A stretch of DNA of 33,815 nucleotides from contig CAVFDI010000014.1 in NCBI GenBank assembly GCA_963621145.1, positions 1 to 33,815 of the forward strand, in the 5' to 3' direction. The stretch is from W0P28-013 sp963621145 (GTDB lineage Bacteria > Bacteroidota > Bacteroidia > Bacteroidales > Paludibacteraceae). Under the pieces are notes generated by a model that had not been told where the DNA came from, did no database searches, and saw nothing but the letters and a program-made list of their open reading frames with translations. How positions within the stretch are numbered: position 1 is the stretch's first letter; every line of letters begins with the position of its first letter. Shown one piece after another: positions 7,001 to 14,412 of the stretch. A program made the translations under genes and the position numbers.

Positions 7001-9234
7001 ATGGTGTACGATACGCTGCCCGAGAAATTGCTGCTACCAACCGTGATGGTGGTGCTTGTACCCGCAACAAGCGATGTGCCTTCGCTCGACGAGAGCGTCA
7101 TGCTTGGGTTGAAAGTGGGGCAGTCGCGGATTTGGGAATCTGCCTTCTTTGTTGGCATTTGATAACAAGTCGACGAATTTGGAAGGCTATTGTTATTTGT
7201 TGTTTCCCAAGTCCCGTTGCCGCAACTGCAGGTAAATTTGAAACCCGAATTGTCGCTTGGAATTTCAAAACTGTACCACAGTGAGCCATCGTCATCAGTG
7301 GCTTCGTATGTCATGGCATCGACACCACCATTATTACCTCCCCAGTGATTAACACTTGGCGCACAGCCAGAATAGGTTGTGAACCATTCAGAAGGGAAAT
7401 TAGCATGAATCACAATTCCAGGCATCTCTTCGACTGTGAGCGTGGCCTCGTTCGATGTGGCGGTTTGGTCGCAACCCTCGAAACTGGCAATCGCGCGCAC
7501 CGTGTAATCGCCCACTTCGCTCAAGGTGAGTGTGGCGCTCGAGGCGTCGGTCCAATTGCTGTCGCCCGATTTTTTGTACTGATATTTGTACGAAATGCCC
7601 GATACCTTTGGCGATGCCGTTGGCGTGATGGTTACCGGCTTGTTCTGATAAACCGTGGACGATGTCAACGAAATGGTTATGTCTGGAATTACGAGCGTGG
7701 CAAAATTTGCAGTAGCCACAATATCGGCTTGTACATTGCTGATAGTGAGCGGATTTTGCGTTAGATCCAAATCTGTTGCACCTGAAATTGTCCAATTTGT
7801 AAACATGTTGCAGTCGGTTGGCGTATCGGCTGTGAGTGTAACCTCGTCGCCTTTCATCACACTGCTAGCCGATGCAGTGCCGTTGGTGACCGAAACGGTG
7901 TAATAGACTGGCGGCGTCACACAATCGATAACGGTGGCGGCTTTATTGTTTGTAGTTACAACTCTATAACAAGTTTCAGCAGAAGGAACACTAGTATCCG
8001 CTGTTTGCCACCCCCAAGAAGAGGAAGGTTTAAGCAAAAAACCCGTTTTCCCATAAGGAATTTCAAAACTGTACCATTTCCCGCCGTCAGCATCGTCAAA
8101 TTCGTAGGTCATTACTCCTTCCGTACCACTACCACTACCTTCCCAATACCAAACGGTTGGGGTTGAATAACTGCTAAACCATGCCGATGGAAATTTTACA
8201 TGAATAGTTGTTCCGGGCAGAGCCGTTACCGTTACCGTTTTTTCTTCGGAAGTGATTTTGGCGCTACAGCCAGACACTTTGCCGACCACGCGCACGGTGT
8301 AACTGCCCACATCGTTCAGCGTGAGTGTGCTGGAACAATTGGTCCATTTGCTGGCGTCCGATTTTTTGTACTGATAGGTGTACGAAACTCCCGAGACTTC
8401 GGGCGTGCTGCTAGCAGTAATGCTTATCGATTTTCCTTGCGTGATTGTGTTTGCCGAAAGCGTCATCGAAACCTCGGTTGGCACAGCAATGTCCTCATAA
8501 TTTGCCGTGGCGGTAATATCGCTCGTTACATTGCTGATAGTGAGCGGATTTTGCGTTAGATCCAAATCTGTTGCACCTGAAATTGTCCAATTTTTAAACT
8601 GCTGACAATCAGCGGCATCGCTAGCAGTAAGCGTAACGCTTCCACCTTCGGCTACGGTAGCAGCCGACGCTGTGCCGTTGGTGACGGAAACATTGTAAGT
8701 TACACCTGGAATTTCAAATGTAAATACATAGTATTTCCCTCCGTTGTTGAGGGTGAATGTTTCGCCGCAGCTACTAGTGGAGCTTTGACTACCAGTCGAA
8801 ATAAACTGAATCTCTAATTTGTAACTACCTGGTTCTGTCGGTGTTACGTCCTTGTTTACAGAACCTGCCCAAACTTGATTTTTGTCATCGTTGCTTTTCC
8901 AATTACCTTCTGTTGTCTGCCATGAACCCGCAGTCTCCCCAACTTTGTAGACACGATACTGTATTTTGCTACTACAGATGTTACCATTTTTGTCTTTCCA
9001 TACATTTACTTCATACGAAGTAATGTAGATTGATGTAATTGTCCCTAGGCTAACGGCAGATTCCCCAGATTTATTCCATGCTTGTTTACTATTCGCAGAA
9101 CCATCTACTTTGATTATTAAGGATTTAACAGCATTGAGATCCCAGAATCCTGCTCCAGCCCACACTCCACTACAGCAAACCATTGCCGCAAACAGCAGTG
9201 CAAGGCGTTTTATATTTTCAACGAAAAGTTTCAT
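4081..9234 (-). CDS. Giant modular T9SS-exported surface or secreted protein
   Basis: The 1717-residue product starts with a signal peptide (residues 1-27). A beta-rich segment at about 30-175 is followed by two tandem modules of about 265 residues. Each module holds an InlB-B-repeat-like domain (about 180-246, 445-511), an Ig-like domain (252-338, 517-603) and an aromatic beta domain resembling starch-binding modules (342-440, 606-705). A further Ig/PKD-like domain (709-790) and an aromatic domain follow, then about 700 residues I cannot assign. The last 70 residues are a T9SS type A sorting domain (LYDAVGRLL, LNAGVYLLVIE, QKVVVE). It is expected to cross the outer membrane by T9SS and be released or anchored. 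No catalytic motif is seen; a polysaccharide-binding or adhesive role is inference. Its ATG overlaps the stop of the small upstream gene. Confidence 0.9.
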   Translation of the reverse strand: MKLFVENIKRLALLFAAMVCCSGVWAGAGFWDLNAVKSLIIKVDGSANSKQAWNKSGESAVSLGTITSIYITSYEVNVWKDKNGNICSSKIQYRVYKVGETAGSWQTTEGNWKSNDDKNQVWAGSVNKDVTPTEPGSYKLEIQFISTGSQSSTSSCGETFTLNNGGKYYVFTFEIPGVTYNVSVTNGTASAATVAEGGSVTLTASDAADCQQFKNWTISGATDLDLTQNPLTISNVTSDITATANYEDIAVPTEVSMTLSANTITQGKSISITASSTPEVSGVSYTYQYKKSDASKWTNCSSTLTLNDVGSYTVRVVGKVSGCSAKITSEEKTVTVTALPGTTIHVKFPSAWFSSYSTPTVWYWEGSGSGTEGVMTYEFDDADGGKWYSFEIPYGKTGFLLKPSSSWGWQTADTSVPSAETCYRVVTTNNKAATVIDCVTPPVYYTVSVTNGTASASSVMKGDEVTLTADTPTDCNMFTNWTISGATDLDLTQNPLTISNVQADIVATANFATLVIPDITISLTSSTVYQNKPVTITPTASPKVSGISYKYQYKKSGDSNWTDASSATLTLSEVGDYTVRAIASFEGCDQTATSNEATLTVEEMPGIVIHANFPSEWFTTYSGCAPSVNHWGGNNGGVDAMTYEATDDDGSLWYSFEIPSDNSGFKFTCSCGNGTWETTNNNSLPNSSTCYQMPTKKADSQIRDCPTFNPSMTLSSSEGTSLVAGTSTTITVGSSNFSGSVSYTISIDGTQVASKNTYTWTATAAGTHTISATATDGTETLTKELQISVVQTVRVLFRIPKSTESFGAINGWSQQTPEIYMATTYTTGEYYFSQFTKIGMNFYATDDNNYNWYTANVAEGAQIFFFDGNSAHIYQGYPYYCSSTTIVSAANACYTIENQERNDPDRFVLTTGNCPTLSGRFRLRSETTDGRTFYSNVGTLNDTLSVYVAGRLYLEKYDNATDAWADSTELSLTADLDSMLIISTYTDNQITLAPYVGDIYVRTDGASGGWVNYINDDNRMTNWAPNRSLASEYYDYYWVKWLERNVNLKAAVANRFNQSIANELGDLVLTKAGANTRLAYDAPSNRFYRNMIGGAGTNKFLEITEMKTSDQHLLFMDSLKTDPVAYSGNNGRLLTDVSNWNYYIDTYCYPGAAVHMEGTQDDAGTQVLVDSLVVLKGETFPTKPYRVRLIYLFAQNRIVHAWLPDGELSDSYEIGSGVLFVREDDSLVNSLSMSQLEQAKVVAERIYLCLEINKSNWQKKKAVNQQAYFFSLPYTCKIEDIYGSFDKTHYNEKWIIQRYRGDKRAQFGLVEGANYWATMKPTATLEANRGYVLLTNFKESDFKDANGVSRLRFYFPSVGTDFIFKFENSATSTLESYPCTINIPDSLMEYGRGDRRSLDNDWHVFGIPGFVPMTIDNVNLGGESAPNYVYKYTMRSTADADPSSQYSLYSTAGNFAMKPFYSYFVQFAGTVNWSAYTSVSPHNSAANAPALAPSSENITEQYLLTLTNTANAEDHMYITLSDDGSDDIVSNRDVLKMLSTGRSFPQIYALNNREKFGAIDLARKSQTIPLGIYFGTDGNYTISLSTLDDYDIDAVILYDKTQNQYCNLLLGDYTFAATTGSDEARFEVSINRKSGISTETPTIDENHGACVFAYAGQLVAANLTDGDQVRLYDAVGRLLTTEHAAGGQVRFSSLNAGVYLLVIERKDGISTQKVVVE
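7732..7804. repeat. 73-bp direct repeat within the giant gene, copy 1
   Basis: This is identical to 8527-8599 except at one base (7799 G against 8594 T), at an exact distance of 795 bp (265 codons). It encodes the WTISGATDLDLTQNPLTIS part of the InlB-like domain. The surrounding module is much more diverged, so the identity is local and looks like recent gene conversion. Confidence 0.9.
8527..8599. repeat. 73-bp direct repeat within the giant gene, copy 2
   Basis: Partner of the repeat at 7732-7804, in frame, 795 bp away, with one mismatch. It is the N-terminal copy in the protein (about residues 213-236). Confidence 0.9.
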
Positions 9235-9719
9235 GACTTTCTATGTTTTTCGGTTTTCAATCTAAAAAAGAATTTTGCAAAAGCGTATGCCGCAGCAAAT
9301 AGCAACAACACAAGCGGTGCGCCGAGCGGCTGCTTAAATTTATCGCCCGGTTGGTCCACATTGTCGAAACCGCCTGGTGTGCCTGTGCCCCAATCGTCGT
9401 CATCGTCGTCGCTAGCCGCAGCTGCAGCACTAAATGGCGATGTGGAACCACTAAACGGCACAAAAATACTGCCTTGCGACGTGGTAGAACGGGTCAACGA
9501 GCTGTTGCTTTGATATGATTTTTGGAGATTTCTTTGAGTCGAAGCGCCCGATGAAGAAAATGGCGAATAACTCGATGGATAAGATGAAGACGAATAACCA
9601 TACGCTCCCCCTTGGTTGTACATATCTTGCACAACATAGCCGTTTGCGTTCGCTTCCGAAATGCACATAAATAGCGGCACTAACAGAAGAAACGCCACCA
9701 ACTTAAGGGTGTGTTTCAT
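9231..9719 (-). CDS. Small signal-peptide protein with Asp run and C-terminal membrane anchor
   Basis: The 162-residue product has a signal peptide (1-26, ANA before the cleavage site), a Ser/Tyr-rich low-complexity stretch (40-100), six Asp (104-109), a Gly/Pro-rich linker, and then PLGAPL at 131-136, a hydrophobic helix (about 134-152) and a basic tail (RLKTEKHRKS). The Pro-motif / helix / basic-tail layout resembles C-terminal sorting signals such as PEP-CTERM-type ones, but could simply be a membrane anchor. Its stop TGA overlaps the ATG of the 1717-residue T9SS protein (ATGA), so the two are probably translationally coupled and work together. I know no assigned function. Confidence 0.8.
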   Translation of the reverse strand: MKHTLKLVAFLLLVPLFMCISEANANGYVVQDMYNQGGAYGYSSSSYPSSYSPFSSSGASTQRNLQKSYQSNSSLTRSTTSQGSIFVPFSGSTSPFSAAAAASDDDDDDWGTGTPGGFDNVDQPGDKFKQPLGAPLVLLLFAAAYAFAKFFFRLKTEKHRKS

Positions 9720-9747
9720 GGTCGTGTGTTTTTCATAATATCGCCTG

Positions 9748-9755
9748 CAAATTTA
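9748..9755 (-). promoter_or_regulatory. Candidate -7 box TAAATTTG for the T9SS operon
   Basis: On the minus strand TAAATTTG lies 28 bp before the ATG of the small protein and fits TAnnTTTG. The -33 region at the right spacing is only a partial match. The position is right for the promoter of the two-gene operon. Confidence 0.5.
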
Positions 9756-9790
9756 CAAAATTGCAAACTATTCTACAATATATAAGACAA

Positions 9791-9828
9791 AAAAAAGTAC
9801 CGAATCCCTACCGATTTAGTACTTTTTA
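9791..9828 (-). terminator. Bidirectional intrinsic terminator after the DJ-1-like gene
   Basis: AAAAAGTAC at 9792-9800 pairs with GTACTTTTT at 9819-9827, and AATC/GATT (9803-9806 with 9813-9816) extends the stem around a CCTACC loop. A/T runs on both sides make it usable on either strand. It lies downstream of the DJ-1-like gene (minus) and upstream of the T9SS operon promoter. Confidence 0.75.
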
Positions 9829-9899
9829 ACTCCTCTCTTTTCCCGTGATTCCAACTAGCGAAGCGGAAAATATCGAATTGAGGATTGATTTGCTGAAAA

Positions 9900-10430
9900 T
9901 CAAGCAATTAGCATTCCTTTGCGCACTGCATCGGCTGCCTCTTTGCCACGCAGCGTCTCTACAATTTGCAGCGCAAAATCGACTGCCGTGCTAGGACCAT
10001 TTGCGGTAATAATATGGTGTGAGACGACTACGCGTCCGCCCACGTAACTTTCGCCAAGATATTTCTCGAAACCTGGATAACAAGTGGCTTTCTCGCCCTC
10101 CAAAATTCCCAACACACCAAGCACGCTCGGCGCAGCGCAAATAGCTGCCAGATGACGTTTCGCAGCGTTGTGGCGTTTCAAAAGTTCGCCCAATTCTTGG
10201 AATTCCATCAATCTGATGGAGCCGCCGGGCAAAATCAGCATTTCGGCATCGGCAAAATCGACCTCTTCGAACAGCGCATCGGCTTCCACAGCAATGTGGT
10301 GCGAGCCTACAACCTGCAGTGTGTGCTCCATCGAAACGGTGCAGACTTGCAATTGCGCCCTGCGCATAATGTCGACTGTGGCTAACGCCTCAATCTCTTC
10401 AAAACCCGTGGAAAGAAAGATGTAGTTCAT
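9900..10430 (-). CDS. DJ-1/PfpI (YajL/ThiJ) family protein
   Basis: The 176-residue product is a single class I glutamine-amidotransferase-like fold. It shows the family start (IFLSTGFEEIEA, with the conserved Glu at 11/12 or 15), the LILPGG segment at about 66-70, and the nucleophile elbow AICAAP with Cys98. Relatives are called chaperones, deglycases or peptidase-like proteins, and the true activity is debated. It lies 61 bp downstream of tonB in the same direction and may be the last gene of that operon. A terminator follows. Family assignment is firm; function is not. Confidence 0.9.
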   Translation of the reverse strand: MNYIFLSTGFEEIEALATVDIMRRAQLQVCTVSMEHTLQVVGSHHIAVEADALFEEVDFADAEMLILPGGSIRLMEFQELGELLKRHNAAKRHLAAICAAPSVLGVLGILEGEKATCYPGFEKYLGESYVGGRVVVSHHIITANGPSTAVDFALQIVETLRGKEAADAVRKGMLIA

Positions 10431-10433
10431 AAA

Positions 10434-10474
10434 GTGGAAAGTTTATAAAGCCTGTAAAGTTTCTCAGTTTGTAA
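10434..10474. repeat. Quasi-tandem AAAGTTTATAAAG-type repeat
   Basis: Variants of AAAGTTTATAAAG / GTAAAGTTT fill most of the gap between tonB and the DJ-1-like gene. The same words recur at 17393-17436, 20529-20560 and about 24968-24995, always between genes. Confidence 0.5.
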
Positions 10475-10491
10475 ACGGCGGTAATTGCCAA

Positions 10492-11310
10492 TTATTTTAT
10501 GCGGAAATTGTATGTAATTTGTCCGTTGCTTACTTCGCCGCTGGTGGTCCATTTGGTCTTTTTTGCGGAATTGATAGAGGCATTGCGCAGCGTTTGGTCG
10601 GTGATGTTCGAAAGGTTGGGATTGACGTGCGCATCGGTAACATTGCCGTTTCTGTCAACGCGTATATTCACCACAATGCGTCCTTCCTCGTTGTTGGTGT
10701 AGGCAGGTTGTGGAATAGTGCCTTTCAGCGAGCAGCCCGCCAGCGACCAAGCATGTCCGCCCGAAACGCCCGAACCAACAGGATTTCCAGCCATGGCATC
10801 GCCTGTGGTGGTGCCGCTGCCCGAACCAGCATTTTGCCCAAATACCGAGGCTATATTTTTTGCTTTTTCGGCTTTGGCAGCCTCTTCGGCTTGGCGCTTG
10901 GCTTTGCGTTCGGCTTTTTCGGCTGCAATGCGCGCCTCTTCGGCCTGACGTTCGCGTTCGCGCTGTTCGGCCAGCAGTCGTTCTTGCTCCTCTTTCTCGC
11001 GGCGTTTTTTCTCCTGCGCTATCGCTACCGATTCGTCGTCTTGCGTCATCAGTGGCTCGCTCGCAACATTGGGCGCGGGCGTTGGCTTGGCAGGCTCGGC
11101 TGCGGCAATTGGCTCTGTCTCAGTGGGTTCGGCGGCAAGTTCTTCCGACATTCCAAAACCATCATCTTCGTAGCCAAAACTTACCTCGATGCCATCGGCC
11201 GACTGGTCGCGCGAGGCCGACATGCCGCAGTAGAGCAGTATCAGCAGCACAAGTGCGCACACCACAATGGTGCCAACGGAGGCGTATATGTCCGAATCTT
11301 TTATCTTCAT
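10492..11310 (-). CDS. TonB/TolA-like energy transducer
   Basis: The 272-residue product has a short cytoplasmic N-terminus, one membrane helix (about 11-30), a Pro/Glu/Ala-rich periplasmic stretch and a highly charged coiled coil (about 93-152, KRREKEEQERLL and similar). It ends in a TonB/TolA-type C-terminal domain (about 195-272, with GRIVVNIRVDRNGNV and ITYNFRIK). It should carry proton-motive energy from ExbB/ExbD to outer-membrane transporters, or serve a Tol-like envelope role. The long coiled coil is more TolA-like. Its start overlaps the exbD stop by 4 nt (ATGA), showing tight coupling. Confidence 0.88.
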   Translation of the reverse strand: MKIKDSDIYASVGTIVVCALVLLILLYCGMSASRDQSADGIEVSFGYEDDGFGMSEELAAEPTETEPIAAAEPAKPTPAPNVASEPLMTQDDESVAIAQEKKRREKEEQERLLAEQRERERQAEEARIAAEKAERKAKRQAEEAAKAEKAKNIASVFGQNAGSGSGTTTGDAMAGNPVGSGVSGGHAWSLAGCSLKGTIPQPAYTNNEEGRIVVNIRVDRNGNVTDAHVNPNLSNITDQTLRNASINSAKKTKWTTSGEVSNGQITYNFRIK

Positions 11311-11723
11311 TTCTCGATGGCTTTGGTTGCAATTACCATTTTCAAATGATTTTCGTTGGCTATGTCGAGCACTTTCACAATTTCGCCATAAGGCACGGCC
11401 TCGTCGGCATGCAGTGCTACATAGAGCGTGGTGTCTTGCGCGGCGGCAGTCTGCAAAATTGGCTCAATCTGCGCAAAATCGACCGTGCGCGGAGTTTCGC
11501 CGCCATCGGCTATGCTGTAAGTGCCATCGGCAGCAATGCCCACTTTCACCAAATGCGCTTTGGTGGCTGTTTGCGCTTTGCTCTGCGGCAGTTTCACCTT
11601 CATGTCGTTGGGTGCCGACATGGTGGAGGCTATCATGAAGAAAAGCAACAGCAGAAAGATGATGTCCGTCATCGACGACATGCTGAACGATGCTTCAACT
11701 TTATTTCGTTTCTTAAGTGCCAT
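11307..11723 (-). CDS. exbD: ExbD/TolR family biopolymer transport protein
   Basis: The 138-residue inner-membrane protein has a short basic N-terminus, one membrane helix (about 20-38) that begins with the conserved proton-path aspartate (D20 in SSMTDIIFLLLLFF), and a periplasmic domain. It forms the stator-like channel with ExbB and drives TonB. It lies 71 bp downstream of exbB and overlaps tonB by 4 nt. Length and the single conserved Asp fit the family. Confidence 0.93.
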   Translation of the reverse strand: MALKKRNKVEASFSMSSMTDIIFLLLLFFMIASTMSAPNDMKVKLPQSKAQTATKAHLVKVGIAADGTYSIADGGETPRTVDFAQIEPILQTAAAQDTTLYVALHADEAVPYGEIVKVLDIANENHLKMVIATKAIEK

Positions 11724-11794
11724 TTTTCCTAGTATATAGAGTTAGCCGAGTTGAATGCCTTCGCATTTCTAACTCCTAGCCGCTCACTAATAAC

Positions 11795-12538
11795 TTATTT
11801 TGCTGGTTCGTTCAGCAGATCCATAAATTCCATGCTGCGCATTTCGAGACGGCGCATTACCGAGTCGACGCGGCCAACTAGATAGTTGTAGGCAAAGAAT
11901 GCGCAAACGCCGATTATCAGACCAGCCACGGTGGTTACCATGGCGGTGTAGATGCCGCCAGCCAGTTGGCTCAGGTTGATGGTGTTGCCGCCTGCTTGCT
12001 CCATTTCGAAGAATGCCTCGACCATGCCAAGCACGGTGCCAAGGAATCCCAACATTGGCGCGCCACCAGCCACGGTCGCTAGCAAGCCAAGGTGTTTTTC
12101 GAGTTTTGCAATCTCCATGTTGCCCACGTTTTCAACAGCCACTTGCACATCGCTCATGGGGCGTCCCAAGCGGGTGATTCCCTTTTCAATCATGCGAGCC
12201 GAGGGCGAATCGGTATCTTTGCAAAGGTTCAGTGCCGACTCCAATTTGCCGTCGTACACATAATCTTTGATACGGTTCATAAACATCGAATTTTCGTGAC
12301 CAGCCTTGTGCAGCACTACCAATCGTTCGATGAAAATGTAGATGGCCAACACAAAAAGCAGTGCCAGCGGAATCATTATCCAGCCGCCTTTCAGGCACAT
12401 ATCCCAAAGGCTGATGGTAACTTCGGTAACTTCTGGCTGTTCGGCCACAGCGGCCATTTGGGGCAACACAGCAGGTGCCACAGCATTTGCAGAGTCGCTA
12501 ACTGCGCCAACTGCTTGCAACAAAATTGTCAGGTTCAT
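11795..12538 (-). CDS. exbB: ExbB/TolQ/MotA family proton channel protein
   Basis: The 247-residue protein has an N-terminal hydrophobic segment, a helix at about 52-72 (GGWIMIPLALLFVLAIYIFIER), a cytoplasmic loop, and two more helices around 150-172 (APMLGFLGTVLGMVEAF, a hallmark of MotA/TolQ/ExbB) and 192-217. With ExbD it forms the proton-driven motor of the inner membrane. It sits 25 bp downstream of pdxJ in the same direction, an order I recall from many Bacteroidetes. Confidence 0.94.
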   Translation of the reverse strand: MNLTILLQAVGAVSDSANAVAPAVLPQMAAVAEQPEVTEVTISLWDMCLKGGWIMIPLALLFVLAIYIFIERLVVLHKAGHENSMFMNRIKDYVYDGKLESALNLCKDTDSPSARMIEKGITRLGRPMSDVQVAVENVGNMEIAKLEKHLGLLATVAGGAPMLGFLGTVLGMVEAFFEMEQAGGNTINLSQLAGGIYTAMVTTVAGLIIGVCAFFAYNYLVGRVDSVMRRLEMRSMEFMDLLNEPAK

Positions 12539-12563
12539 TATTGTTTCAGATTTTTTTTGATTA

Positions 12564-13307
12564 TCAAAGTTCGAACGATTTTTGAGCCAAATCGATGTTG
12601 ATGGCTTCGCGATAGCGTTTTATCGTCTCTTCCAAACCAAGATAGAGCGCATCGCAAATGAGCGCGTGCCCAATCGACACCTCGGCGAGGAATGGAATTC
12701 GGGTGCAAAGATAGCGTAAATTTGTCAAACTCAAATCGTGCCCCGCATTCACGCCCAAACCGCAGCGACGCGCGCGCTCGGCTGCTGACACAAAAGGCTC
12801 AACTGCCATCTCGTGATTTGTCGGGAACAGCGATGCATACGGCTCGGTGTAGAGTTCGATGCGGTCGGCACCCGTCTTGGCCGCCATCTCTATGTTTTTC
12901 AAATCGGTGCCAACAAAAATGGAGACGCGCACGCCAAGTTCGTGAAAATGCTGCGTTATGCCGCGCAAAAAATCGAGGTTTTCGTGGCAATCCCAGCCTG
13001 CATTCGAGGTGATGGCGTTGGGCGCATCGGGCACCAAAGTAACCTGCTGCGGGCGTACGGCACTTACCAATTCCACAAATTGCGGCGTTGGGTTGCCTTC
13101 GATGTTGAACTCGGTGGTAACAATCGGTCGCAGGTCGAACACATCTTGGCGGCGAATGTGGCGTTCGTCGGGACGCGGATGCACCGTGATGCCCTGCGCA
13201 CCAAAATGCTCGCAGTCGCGCGCTGCCTGACAAACATTCGGATTGTCGCCTCCACGCGCATTGCGCAATGTGGCGATTTTGTTGATATTTACGCTTAAAA
13301 TTGTCAT
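12564..13307 (-). CDS. pdxJ: Pyridoxine 5'-phosphate synthase
   Basis: This cytoplasmic TIM-barrel enzyme condenses 1-deoxy-D-xylulose 5-phosphate with 3-amino-2-oxopropyl phosphate to make pyridoxine 5'-phosphate, the last ring-forming step of vitamin B6 synthesis. The 247-residue product begins with the family signature LSVNINKIATLRNARGG and has the active-site segment TVHPRPDERHI (H43, R45, H50) and the C-terminal GVNAGHDLSLTNL and AEVSIGHALI segments. Length is normal. It is divergent from nadK and heads the exbB-exbD-tonB cluster. Confidence 0.97.
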   Translation of the reverse strand: MTILSVNINKIATLRNARGGDNPNVCQAARDCEHFGAQGITVHPRPDERHIRRQDVFDLRPIVTTEFNIEGNPTPQFVELVSAVRPQQVTLVPDAPNAITSNAGWDCHENLDFLRGITQHFHELGVRVSIFVGTDLKNIEMAAKTGADRIELYTEPYASLFPTNHEMAVEPFVSAAERARRCGLGVNAGHDLSLTNLRYLCTRIPFLAEVSIGHALICDALYLGLEETIKRYREAINIDLAQKSFEL

Positions 13308-13374
13308 TCTTGTTTTGTTACAAGTAGCGAGAGAAACGGTGCAAATGCCAGTTTTCCGCTTGAAAAATTTTGTC

Positions 13375-13382
13375 TATCTTTG
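13375..13382 (+). promoter_or_regulatory. nadK promoter -7 box TATCTTTG
   Basis: TATCTTTG fits the consensus, with TTTT in place of TTTG 19 bp upstream (13352-13355). Transcription would start near 13389, 40 nt before the nadK ATG. It shows that the open frame upstream of 13429 is not part of the protein. Confidence 0.65.
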
Positions 13383-13428
13383 CATTGCAAAAAGCAGACC
13401 AAATTCGAAGCAAAATTACACAAAAAAA

Positions 13429-14298
13429 ATGAGAATTGCCATATTTAGCACAAATTATCGTGCGGAAAACGACAAATTGTTGAAAAAAACCATCAATTTT
13501 CTCGAAAATAGTGGTGTCGAGGTGCTTATCGAAGAGCAGTTGCATGCCAAAATGTCACAAATCGACGCACAATTTGACTCGTACGCCATCGTCAATTCCG
13601 AAAATTTGCACGCCGACATAGCCATAAGCATTGGTGGCGATGGCACTTTTTTGAATACAGCAGCCGCTGTGGGCAATAGCGACATTCCGATTTTGGGCAT
13701 AAACAATGGTCGACTTGGTTTTTTGGCCGATGTGGCTGATACCGAAATCGAAAAGGTGTTGGCTGAAGTGCTTGCTGGCAATTATAGTGTGCGCGAAAGG
13801 TGTATGATTTCTGCGAAGACCTGTGGTGAGCAAACTTGCACTACGCCATTCGCACTTAACGAGGTTGCCGTGCTGAAGCAGGATTTGTCGTCGATGATAG
13901 CCATTCATGCCATGGTAAATGGCGAATACCTCACCACCTACCAAGCCGATGGCCTGATAGTGGCAACGCCAACGGGTTCTACCGCCTATTCTATGAGCGT
14001 GGGTGGTCCGATAGTGATGCCAGGCACGCACAACCTGATACTCGCGCCTGTGGCGTCGCATAGTCTCACGGTGCGCCCGCTAGTCATTGCCGATTCGTGC
14101 GAGATTGACCTCGAGATAGAGAGTCGTTCGCACAGTTACCTCATCTCGTTCGACGGACGTTCGCAGGTGCTGAACCAATCGACTAAACTGCACATTGCCA
14201 AAGCCGATTTCAGTCTGAAAGTGATAGAACCGAACAATCACTCGTTTCTACGCACTTTGCGAAACAAGTTGATGTGGGGCGCCGATCTTAGGAAATGA
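13429..14298 (+). CDS. nadK: NAD kinase
   Basis: This enzyme phosphorylates NAD to NADP. The 289-residue product carries the diagnostic motifs GGDGTFL (69-75), NNGRLGFLAD (92-101), the NE pair (144-145) and PTGSTAYS (181-188). The frame is open back to 13243, but that stretch is upstream of the promoter and unlike the family, and the chosen ATG begins the typical strand MRIAIFS. The preceding poly-A stretch suits Bacteroidetes translation starts. fmt follows 114 bp downstream. Confidence 0.96.
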   Translation: MRIAIFSTNYRAENDKLLKKTINFLENSGVEVLIEEQLHAKMSQIDAQFDSYAIVNSENLHADIAISIGGDGTFLNTAAAVGNSDIPILGINNGRLGFLADVADTEIEKVLAEVLAGNYSVRERCMISAKTCGEQTCTTPFALNEVAVLKQDLSSMIAIHAMVNGEYLTTYQADGLIVATPTGSTAYSMSVGGPIVMPGTHNLILAPVASHSLTVRPLVIADSCEIDLEIESRSHSYLISFDGRSQVLNQSTKLHIAKADFSLKVIEPNNHSFLRTLRNKLMWGADLRK

Positions 14299-14412
14299 AG
14301 AATTTTAGCATGACGATTGGATAATCAAACTATGACTTTTGGTGCGCAGTGTTAAATCGTTGAACTGTGCGAACTTTCAACTTCTAATAAACTCATCAAC
14401 TTAAAAAAAACG

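Noticed and set aside
13243..13428. 62-codon N-terminal extension of nadK
   Set aside because: It overlaps the pdxJ start on the other strand and contains the nadK promoter; the NAD kinase fold starts at ATG 13429.
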